Source: Pseudocercospora fijiensis CIRAD86
Lineage: Eukaryota > Ascomycota > Dothideomycetes > Mycosphaerellales > Mycosphaerellaceae
DNA length: 64,000 nucleotides
Assembly (NCBI RefSeq): GCF_000340215.1
Contig: NW_006921532.1
Coordinates: 2,273,337-2,337,336, forward strand
Direction of reading: 5' to 3'
Below, piece after piece: positions 54,830 through 64,000 of the stretch. The notes beneath the pieces are model-generated. The model searched no databases and was not told the DNA's origin. It saw only the letters and a list, made by a program, of their open reading frames with translations. The position numbers were made by a program, and so were the translations under genes. The first letter of the stretch is position 1; every line of letters starts with the position of its first letter.

Positions 54830-57800
54830 TTTAGTCTCGGGGTCGTCTAGCTATAATTCTAGGCGGTCTTTATCGCTAGACTAGTTAGGTTCCTCGGAGT
54901 TAGAGTTAGATAGCTAGAAGTCTAGTTTACTATTAGAATCGGAATTAACATCGGAAACGCTCTATATATAGTTAATCCGTATATAACCCTCCCTCTATTC
55001 TTAAGTTATTCCTAATAGCTTACTAAGACGAATCTAGGGATAGGTATAGTTCGTAGGTAGAACAGGATCTATAATCGCGGTAGGATCCTCCTCCCGATAG
55101 GCATCTAAGGACGGTAGAGGGTCTATAGAGGCACTAACTTCCTCCTCGGTCGGCGGAGGGCAGGCAGGTTCGCGTAACTTAACGATCTTCTTTAGATTAG
55201 CCCGAGGGTGAGAGTGCTTCAAGGTAGCACTATCTAGCTCCTAAAGAAGGTATACGGAACCCGAGTAAAGGACCTCCTTTACTCTATAAGGACCCTTCTA
55301 CTTAAAGGCTAGCTTATAGGAGTAACTATACTCTAGCTCGGACCGGTATAGAAGGACTATATCGCTAACCTTAAGAGGCTCCTAGTTAATAGCATTATAG
55401 TCGTCGAAATACTGCTTAGCCTCCTTACGAAGGCGACGTTATCGAGCAAGTCCCTCCTAAGAAGTAGTAGTTATGTCTTTAAGAGCCTTAGCGCGTAGAG
55501 TAAGGAGATCTACTCTAGTACGAATAGACCCCTAGTCGTAAACGCTATGCGTACGGTAGGACAACTTAATCGGAAGAACGGCGTCCCTTCTAATTATAAG
55601 CTCTACTAACGTAAGTCTAGTCGTATCGATAATAGTAGTTCGATCCGCCTAGAGAAGGGCTAGAACGCGGGTAGAGATAGGAACGGACCTATCCCCTCTA
55701 TTAGTTATCTTAGATAGGGCATTAATTAAAGACCGATAGCTACGCTTAATAATAGCATTCGACTAGGGATAGTACGGGGAGATGCGAACGTTCTTCGCCT
55801 TATACGAAATAAGCAGCGCTTAAACTTCTTTAGCTATATTATTCGTAGCGTTATCTAAGATAACCTCGTAAGGTGTTCCCTAGCGGCAAAACAGATCCTT
55901 AAATAGGAAGGTAGCTATATTACGGGCATTAATAGCACCGCAACCCTTGTAGAAATAATAGGCCTCCGGCTATCGAGAAAGACTCTCTCGAATAATATAT
56001 AGGCTATTATTGCGGCTAAGATAGACCCTATCGCTATACTACCGCTCCCTAACTAACTAGGCAGTAGGGATACGTAGCTCTCTTAGACGTCGGTAGCTGT
56101 TCCTAAAGTTGCACTTAGGACAGCTCTTATAGTAGCGGGAGATATTAGCCTATACGCCGTTCTACTAGTAGCGACGACGAAGGACATCGAAGGTGCCCTC
56201 CGCCGCCCGGTAGCCGAGCTTATCGTAAATAGAACGAAGGATTTCTTGTCGGGCTACTAGATCGTTAATAACACGCTAGAGTAGCGCGTTAACTATAGCC
56301 TATCGCTAAAGGATGCGATCCTTAATAAGGAACCTCTAAGAATAGCGAATAACACGACGGTATTAACTCTTCGATAGACCGGGAGCTCTCTTCGTATAAG
56401 TAAGGAAGTAGGCGATATTATAGGAGTCGTCGGAGTAGACCCTATTAAGGATATTATCCCTATCTAGTTTGCCCGCCTTAGTATCGTCCTAGTCCTCGCC
56501 GTTAGTAGCAGGGTCGTCGTTAGGCTAGTTACTAGGGTAGTCGTCGGTAGTAGACCTAGTAATTACTAGTATAGTATTAATATAGAAGGTAGTAAAGAAG
56601 GTGCGGTTAATAACCGCGTCGACATCCTCTTCTTCTATTATCTCGGCAATGTCTTCCTCTATAGTAGGCCTTCTAGAAAGGCTATCCGGTCTAGTATGCT
56701 TCTTACTAGGAACATAGAAGACGTCGAAATTAAACAAATAGATCTAGGCAACCTACCGAGCTATCGTAGAGTTAGGCAAGTCGGAGGCTATACGGTTAAG
56801 TTAATAGACTAGCGTTTAAGTGTCGACTTCTAGGCGAAAGAACACTCTAAAGAGCTAAGGTCGGAACTTCTTAAGAGCCTTATAGACACTAAGGCACTCT
56901 CGCTTGCTAGCATCGTATCGGGCCTCGATAGGTTTCTATAGACCGGACTCGTACCGGATAGGGTAACGTAAGGAGGGCTTCTTACGATTACACTATATTA
57001 GTATCTCGCCGTAGCCTTCCCCGCTCGAGTCGATAGCAATAATTAGCAGACCTACGCCTTCCGAGTAGTTAATAGAGGTAAGCGTAGGCGCGCTAATAAG
57101 TGCCTTAGTAACCTTGTCCTTAGCGGCTTAGTAAACGGAGGTCTATTCAAACTCTGTATCCTTCTTAAGTAAGGCGTATAGGGGCTTGTATACTAACGTA
57201 AAGCTTTCGACCTAGATACGGAAGTAGGAGACTACTCTAAGCTAGATCCGGACATCTTTCTAGTAGGTAGGGTCGGGCTAGGACACAATCTTTAGGACCC
57301 GTATATTGTTAGGATAGCGGCCGTTCTTATTAGTTACAAACCCGATAATGTTTATTCGTTTGTATAGGAGCTAAAGCTTCTCCCTATATACCGTTAGGTT
57401 AGCTCGCTCTAGGTCGCAGAGGACACTATCGAGGTTCTAAATGTATTCGAGAAAGAACCTACGGATGCTAGGCTCTACTTCTTTATTATCGTACCTAGTT
57501 TTAGGGCCCTTAATGCCGATGTCGTTAAGGAAAGGCATCGCTATATAGGAGATATAGGCCGCGAGGACTTAGTTTATAATACGAACGAACTAGGCTACGG
57601 AGTTAGTTGCCCCTTAGGGAAGGGTAGTTTGTCTATATAGCCTAAGAGGTATCTCGAAACTAGTAAGGTCGCGGCTATTAGGATAGAGAGGGATCTAGTC
57701 GTAGCCCGAGAAAACATTAACTAGTAAGGCTATAATATAGTTAGTAAAAGCTTCCGAGAACCTATTAGTCTCCGGAGGGAGGTTAGCATCTCTAATCGTA

Positions 57801-58542
57801 ACTACGTTGAACTTTTGTATAGCGTTAATTAGACGGTACTTCTTTAGTTCCCTAGGAGCTATCTTCTTCTAAACTAGGAAGTATAGGTTGCGATACGAGG
57901 CATAGGAAGGCTCTAAGGTACTAGCCTTTACACGCTACCGTATTATATCCTTAACTATACCTCTTAGGCTTAGGTTTAGCTTAAACCCTAGGTAAGCCTA
58001 AGGCTTATACTCGATCGTTCGGATCCTCTATAGAGGGGCAACCTCCGGGTTGATCCTGCCTAGATGCGTAAAGTTATATACTAATACGGCTTCGCGGTTG
58101 TATAGAAGCTCGTATAGCAAATCTAGTTTAAGATCCGAAAGCTCGATGCTAGGTTTAATGTTCGCTAGTCTCTCCGGCGTTAGCCTCGACCCCCTAGGAA
58201 TAGCGGAGAACTTCTTAGTAATGTATCTCTAGTCGTATAGACTATCCCTAGGTATTAATATCGCTTCGCGGTTAAGGCACTTTTGTCGCTAGTTAGGATT
58301 TCCGCTAGGATTAGACCTATCGGTTATATACACGCTGCCCTTTATAGGCTTAATCTTGTTAGCTACCCTCTTATATAGGGTATATATACTAACCGCTCGT
58401 AATACCCGAGCCCTCTCTTTTTAACGTTAGGCCCGGAGATTGGCGTAGTAGAACAGCGCGTAAACTTTATTAGAAGTCTCCTTAAGTCGGTAGGTATACA
58501 GCTAGTAATCCTAATTTATAATTCCGGCGAAAACGTTAGATT
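54830..58542 (-). pseudogene. pol block: reverse transcriptase, RNaseH, integrase (degenerate)
   Basis: Minus-strand frame with many RIP-type stops. The RT palm motif region reads AMPFLNDIGIKGP near 57.5 kb (the first catalytic Asp changed to Asn), preceded by NVFSGYD and LTSFEIPLRLYRQTTL. The RNaseH end reads FDVFYVPSKKHTRPDSLSRR near 56.7 kb, typical of Ty3/Gypsy. A C-terminal KHSHPRANLKKIVKL near 55.2 kb matches the stretch that follows integrase. Order RT-RNaseH-integrase supports Ty3/Gypsy rather than Copia. Confidence 0.85.
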
Positions 58543-58570
58543 CCTAATAATACCCTCGGGGTAGTATTAG
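58543..58570. repeat. palindromic repeat copy 4
   Basis: Imperfect palindrome centred on CCCTCGGGG with CCTAAT/ATTAG ends. It sits between the gag-protease and RT blocks; the minus-strand frame passes through it, interrupted only by RIP-type stops. Confidence 0.75.
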
Positions 58571-61500
58571 CTCGGCGTTCTAATTAGTTAGTTCGGATTC
58601 GGGTAGATCCGCTTCCGGCGGCGATGCCTGCGATAGCATTATTACCGAGATTCGTACACTAGGTAGTCGTTATACTATTATACTCGCTATCGCTTCGAGC
58701 ATTCGTCTCCTTAGTATAGAGCCTAGAAACTAGCCTTGTCGTATAGAGCGGCGCACCTCTAGATATAACCTATTTAAGCTATATTAACTTATAGCGTAGA
58801 TTGCCGGTCTTATAACCGCGCTATAGCGTTTCCCGAAGAGCGCTTAGAAGCAGCAAGGATATCCTCGTAGAACTTGTAGCTAGTGTTTCCGATATAACTA
58901 GTAAACACGACTCGGTTGCCCTTCTAGTTAGCGATAGTTCCTTCCTAGGAGCTATCGTCGCAGTTGCGCTAGATACCCCGGGTTATACGAGACTATAGTC
59001 GACCTAGAATAATTAGCGTATTCGGGTTAGCGGCAATCTAGAAGGTAAAGGAAAAGCATATGCCGAAAGCGTCTACTATAATATTATAGCAGGCACCTAC
59101 TAGCGTAACCTCCCTATTTACTCCCTATATACTAAGGGAAATATCTCTGTTTATTAGCAGTCGGAGCTGTTTAGCCTAGCGCTTACTTATAATAAGTAAC
59201 TCTAAACCATTATTAAGCATTACTAGCAACTACTAACTATAGCTTCCGATAGTAACTTAGATATAGATAGCGGGAACGATAGCAAAGGAACGGGTAACTA
59301 CGGAAAGGTCTATATTATTAGGGATAGAGTAAAGTTCCTTAGGTCGAGGAGGTCCTACTCGACCGATTTATTAGCTAGTAAATCGGACAGCCTTAATAGA
59401 AACTAAAACCGAAGCAGGGTCGGTATTATTATTATCCCCTCGGCCTATCTCCTTAATCCCCTCTTCGTTAGTATTATCGATAGTCTCCTAGCTCTCGTAG
59501 GTTACTAATTCGCCTTCTACTAACTCTTAGGCCCCTAAAAATTTAGGAAGGAACTATAGGGAAGAGACGTCGATATAGTCCTCTCGCCCCTATTTACGTC
59601 GGAGGGCTGTAAGGTCTTTTATAAAGGTAGCATCGTTAGGAATCCGGCTCTAGAACAGGTTAGTAGGCAAACCGATACTAGAAGCTCTCCTATAGATACG
59701 TTAGACTTAAGGTCTAGGAACTATAAAGCCTAGAAGAGAGCATTTGCCTTTATATCGTAAGAGTTAGTAGGCCCGGCACTATACTTCTTTATATACCTAT
59801 TAAAGCGAAAGCTCTTTAGGTCGGCTAACTTTCGTTTATAGGCCGGCGGGTTAGCTAGACCTAGGGTACTACTAATATCGGTAGCAACATCCTCTATATC
59901 GACCTCTAGAGTCTCTAGGACGACTAGGCTTTCTATAGGTAGGGTGCTAGGTACGGTGCTAGGTATAGTGCTAGATCGGGTAGCACGGTCTATAGCTATC
60001 TAGAGAGTCTTAGTTTTTACGGTTAACTCGCGCTATTGCTTAGCCTTGTCGGCCGCCTTGTTCTTTAGTACCCTAGTAGGGGCTGCCGCACTAGGGCGAG
60101 TAGGGTTCTAAGGGTTCTTGCCCTTGCTTTAGGACTAGGTCTAAGACCGTATAGTAGCGTAGACATCTATACTGTTCTTAGTAACCGCGTAAACATTAGT
60201 AACTGCGTCCGGATCCTAAGATATAAAGTTAACTTTAATAGGCTTAGTAGTACTATTACTACTCCGCTCCTTAACCTGTTTTGCCCTAACCTTCTAAGTT
60301 TCTCGTTTAGTAATAGCGGCAAGGGTACTGTTCCTAGTGTCCTTAAACTCGATCTTACTACTATACTTCTTCTCTAGAAGACTCCTAAGTTAAGGCAGCT
60401 TCGGAGCTCTACGATCCTACTCGAAGTTAATCTTATCGCCGGTATCGGTATAGTAGAACCGACTATTTACTTATATAACGAGCTTCCTCTTAAGAAGCTC
60501 TTTCTAAATAGGGCAGTCTAATTAAACATATTTGAAACCGCCGTATATCTAGCACTTGCTATCTAAGTTAGAATAGATCTTTCGCATAGCGTAGACGTTA
60601 ACTAAAGGGGCCTTAGGGTAGTTAGGATCGGAAATCTAGTAGACCGGTAGTACATCCTTTAGTATACTAGCATTAATAACCTCCCTAACTCGCTATAGTG
60701 CTTTCGTATTAAGGTTGAGCTAGGCTAGGGATTTAGCTAAGTCCGTAACGTCCTAAGAATACTTAGTAACGGTAGGAGTTACGGTACTAGGACTACTTTG
60801 CGATTTAGGAAGAAACTTAGGCCCTCTAGTTCCTAAGGCATCGTTCCTTACCTAGGCTAGGTTATTCCGGTCCTCGCCGTAAATGAACTTCTTTATATCG
60901 GCGGAGCTATTAATATCGTCCTTAATAGCCTCTAGGACCTCTTTATACTTCCTAAAGGTCTTAGGATTAGCTTCGCTAAGCTTATAGCGACGGAAGACAC
61001 GCTTAGCCGTAGACTACGGCAACCCTTTAAGGAGCAGCCTCGTTCTTTAAGAATTCTCGAGGTCCTACTAGTCGATACCGTCCGCTAACTTAACAAACTC
61101 GCGGACGTACTCCTTTAGGTCGTTATCTTCGGTACGCCTCTCTATATAGAGGTTCTTAAGCTACGTACGACTGCCTTTAATGCGACGGCTATCGCGATCC
61201 CGATACTCCCTTATAAAGGCCTGCTTAAAGACCTCCTAGTCGGTATTAGACTTGTCGTCCTTTTCTAGGTAGCTAACTAGGGTTCTAAGGGTTCGGTAAA
61301 GCTTAGTAATAGTAGTCCTCGTAAGGGACCGGACCTTGTACTAGTCCGACTCCTTTTCGAGTCCGTACTCGGCTAAGTTATCCTTAAAGCGTTCTACGTG
61401 CGCCGTAGCGTTCTACCCTTCGAACAAAGGGTTCCTACTACTTCCTAGCTCTAGTAGGCGACGCCTGTTCTAACGGAGAAGGTTAGTTTGCCCTTGAATT

Positions 61501-61690
61501 ATCTTTATAACGATATTATAGAGGGCCTCGGGCGTAGAAGGCTCGATAGCCCCTAGTTCGACGGCGCTTATAACAACTGGTCGTCGCCTAATTTCTTCGT
61601 TAATAGGGTCTAGTAGGTTATTAGATTCCGAAGATTCCGCTAATTCGTAATACTCGTTTTCGCTAGAGCTAGAGCTTATTCGATTATCGT
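58571..61690 (-). pseudogene. gag-protease block (degenerate)
   Basis: Minus-strand frame with RIP-type stops. Gag-like text such as NATAHVERFKDNLAEYGLEK and later FREYVKLAD-type helices is followed by a zinc-knuckle-like segment (SKCWIYGGFKYV, a CCHC relative with cysteines altered) near 60.5 kb. The downstream part up to 58.6 kb, containing LIILGR, is where a retropepsin would lie, but no clean DTG/DSG triad is readable. Confidence 0.7.
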
Positions 61691-61798
61691 AAAGTAGTTA
61701 AAATAAAATACTATAGGAAAGTGTTTTTAGTGTATGTTATAGGTTTGGTTTGTTTCGATATTACTATACGAGAGAATAGTATACTAGGCTGTTTTCTT

Positions 61799-61825
61799 CT
61801 AATATTACCCTCGGGGTAGCATTAG
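61799..61825. repeat. palindromic repeat copy 5
   Basis: Imperfect palindrome centred on CCCTCGGGG with CTAAT/ATTAG ends. It lies about 0.1 kb upstream (in the minus sense) of the gag block, in the leader. Confidence 0.75.
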
Positions 61826-62475
61826 AGTTTAGCCTCCTAGGGGTCGCCTATATACCCCTAGGAGCTAAGTTTAGTATTAGACGAAAGCCGCTTAGAGGGA
61901 GAGACTGCAATCTCTATTTATACCTAGATCCTAGAAACTAGCTCGTATCTCCTTTAGCTAGGCGGGAGGGGGCGGGGACCTTCTTTTTCTAGTAGAAGGC
62001 TAAGCACTATCCGAACGAGGCAGCGAATCCCGAAACAGTCTACCCGGTTAATAGGGGAACTGTCTAGGCATCCGACCTATAATCTAGAAATTGCTATCGT
62101 ATAGATAGTCTTAGCAAACTAAGCAAGGCCGATAGGTAATTAGTCTATCTCCTCCTTAGGCGGGGCTTATCTCGAGCAAGCGGTACTAAATAGGTCTTCG
62201 ACCTAGAGCCGAGTCCTTAGAAGCTAGCTATAGTTATAGACTAGGCCCTAAGCTATAATAGTCCTAAGGGTTTATAGCTTTTCGGGGTTAAAGCGATGCC
62301 CTCGTTAAGAGGTTTCTCTACTTGTCGTAACGGCCCCTTAAGATACTTCGGTATCGTCCGTATCGTAGGCTCTTATCGTACCCTCGCTTCGGTTATAGCT
62401 ATTCGTGCCTAGAGACTACCTTTAATATACCCGAACCTGTTAAATATAAAGAGATAGCCCTACCTTCGGCTCTAA

Positions 62476-62754
62476 TAAAGGACGGAAACTAATACTACTA
62501 CTACTACTTATAGCAATAGTATAGGCTACCGAGGGTAATATAACCTATAGCAATATAGGCAGCTATATTTAGCAAGATAGGATAACGAGACTATCGCTTA
62601 GGCTAATAACTAGAGCCCTACAACATAGGCATTATAGAAGTATAACATAAACAATGTGCTATACGAGGTTGATGCTCTATCTATAATATAGAAGGAGGCC
62701 TCTTATATAGGCTTAAAACTAGCCTATAAGTATAGGGCCGGTTACTAGCTAATA
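62476..62754 (-). repeat. 5' LTR (right copy)
   Basis: Direct repeat of 50475-50753. It carries more RIP-type changes than the left copy (TA where the left copy keeps TG at several sites). Confidence 0.85.
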
Positions 62755-63430
62755 ATATATAAGCTATATTCTAGTCGTATTAGTCTATTAGGTACTCGAG
62801 AACGACCTTTAAGCTATTACTAGCACCTCGTACGTCCTACTAACTATTAGCTTCTATTATCGACTAGGCCTCTACTATCGACTCGAGAGGCAACCCTACT
62901 AAACTTACTATATAATCTATCGAATAGTAGTATAGCGAGCCTACCTCGGTAGAAGCGTTAGGCGACGACGAAGCGACCTTATATATATACGGGTCTTTAT
63001 AGTTCTTCGAGCGATATATAGCAATTACTATATACGAGGCCTCGTACCTATTCTTATAATACTCTACCTTCCGAATACTATCTAGCAACTCGCGCGGCCG
63101 ATTCGAATCTAACCGACAACGATAATAGTATATTATCCGCTATATTAATCTATCCTTGTATCTGTCCTACGCCTTCTAGTACTAGAAGTTACTAGTAAAT
63201 AGCTATATCTTATTAAATTTGTCTATAGCTAAGAATAGGCTATTTTTAGGTAGATTAAAGAGCTGTAAACGCAGTAATATATCGAGACAAGAGGGGATTA
63301 AATAAGCTATTATAATAAAGAAAGAGCGTAGAAATTAGCCTACCTATATGCCTTAAACAATACCTTATATATAGCTATATAGCTAATTTTTCGTCGATAT
63401 AACGACTTTCTACTATAATATAAAGTCGCC
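62755..63430. repeat. older RIP-mutated repeat, right part
   Basis: Continuation of the repeat interrupted by the LTR element. A minus-strand frame reads LLDSIRKVEYYKNRYEASYI and VIAIYRSKNYKDPYIYKVAS, with scattered RIP-type stops toward both sides. Family unknown. Confidence 0.55.
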
Positions 63431-64000
63431 GACTAATGGATCCCCGGCATGCCCGATTTGGCTAGCAAAAATGGCTATATCTCGATTCATTAATCGACTC
63501 CACTACCACCGAGTATGTCCGTAAATGTAAGCAATCCACCACAACCCTTGCACGCTAAAAACCTGCTACAACCAACACCATCTCCACCGACCACCGACAC
63601 GCGCCCGCTCTTCTTGTTGCCTCCTCACAGCCTGCCTTCCTCACCTCCTGCGTCCACCGCCTGCCATATCTCGCACGTCCTGCGCTACTCGCTGCTTCAA
63701 CATCACTGCCCCGGGTGCCCCCCAATTACCATTGTGAGATGAACCCTGACGACCGCCGCGCCTACATCACCGCCGCATCCTGTCACTCTTGTTGCTGACT
63801 TGTCGCAAGTCTTCGAGCCTACGCCGACGCCTACGCCTGCACCTGGCACCTCCTTCTGTGACCTCATCCCAGCATCCAACTTCTCGCCACACCCAATCAC
63901 GCGCACAATGATGGCCTCGACATTATAGCACCGGCGGCCCACTTGGGTCATCGTTAATCCTTCTACCGGAACAGCAGTATCAGTCGCAGCACCACGCCAC
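63431..64000. other. unique sequence after the repeat block
   Basis: RIP signature ends by about 63450. A Pro-rich plus-strand frame starts at 63515 (MSVNVSNPPQPLHAKNLLQP) and closes at 63742; it could be the start of a gene running out of the window, with GTAAATG just after the ATG as a possible donor, but nothing confirms this. Confidence 0.3.

Larger units (their letters stand above)
50475..62753 (-). mobile_element. Ty3/Gypsy-type LTR retrotransposon, RIP-inactivated, with extra ORF
   Basis: About 12.3 kb between two direct repeats of about 279 bp. The 5' end is at the right (minus-strand element). Order on the minus strand: LTR, leader of about 0.65 kb, gag-protease, RT-RNaseH-integrase, a gap, a third coding block, LTR. 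Possible target-site duplication: AACAT at 50470-50474 and AATAT at 62754-62758, equal but for one RIP-type change. All coding blocks contain many RIP-type stop codons. Confidence 0.85.

Noticed and set aside
54578..55222. Short intact minus-strand frames inside the repeat block as separate genes
   Set aside because: They are fragments of the RIP-mutated pol region or spacer between stop codons; only their place in the retroelement is meaningful.
48090..63430. A centromere or AT-isochore boundary as explanation for the block
   Set aside because: LTRs, Gypsy coding order and RIP-type stops explain the composition; nothing specific to a centromere is visible.
1..64000. tRNA and rRNA genes
   Set aside because: Scanning for T-loop type GGTTCRANTCC blocks with paired stems gave only isolated matches (for example near 6145 and 63107) without a cloverleaf.

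Overview
The window looks like nuclear DNA of a filamentous ascomycete, probably a dothideomycete. Genes are compact, introns are mostly 50-70 bp with GT(A/G)AGT-type donors and CTAAC/CTGAC branch sites, and the repeats carry the mark of repeat-induced point mutation (RIP). The class is my inference from gene content and the RIP style; the genus cannot be read from the sequence.

Region 1 (1-17.4 kb) is ordinary gene-dense DNA: a fatty-acid-hydroxylase-family membrane protein, a bZIP-like/DUF3425 regulator, an NADP-dependent MDR reductase, an OsmC/Ohr peroxide-resistance protein with a mitochondrial-type N-terminus, a CorA-like two-TM transporter, a Ctr copper transporter, an MFS sugar transporter, a roadblock/LC7 protein divergent from the ribosome-assembly factor IPI1, and a small unknown protein. 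Exon boundaries were worked out by eye; the models given with exact exons all keep frame and recover family motifs across the joins.

Region 2 (about 17.8-21.7 kb) is a complete but RIP-killed Harbinger-type DNA transposon with 38-bp terminal inverted repeats, a Myb/SANT-like gene and a convergent DDE transposase. The RIP-affected sequence spills out on the left side only.

Region 3 (21.7-48 kb) returns to unique DNA: a 137-bp hairpin element, a microsatellite cluster, a ketopantoate-reductase-like protein with a long disordered tail, an SHB17-like phosphatase, a broken DUF1348/NTF2-like gene, a Zn2Cys6 transcription factor, a very large secreted Ser/Thr-rich protein with PAN-like cysteine modules and a PHB-depolymerase/feruloyl-esterase domain, a SET protein, mitochondrial uS8m, an unknown Pro/Gln-rich protein and a prolyl-4-hydroxylase-type dioxygenase.

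Region 4 (about 48.1-63.4 kb) is a nested, fully RIP-mutated repeat block. A 12.3-kb Ty3/Gypsy-type LTR retrotransposon on the minus strand (279-bp LTRs, gag-protease, RT-RNaseH-integrase, and an extra third ORF) sits inside the minus-strand reading frame of an older unknown repeat. Five copies of a short imperfect palindrome lie at the borders of its coding blocks. Unique sequence resumes at about 63.45 kb.

The genes do not form an obvious pathway or biosynthetic cluster. The points most worth a second look are the palindromes and third ORF of the LTR element, and the modular esterase gene with its apparent single frameshift.
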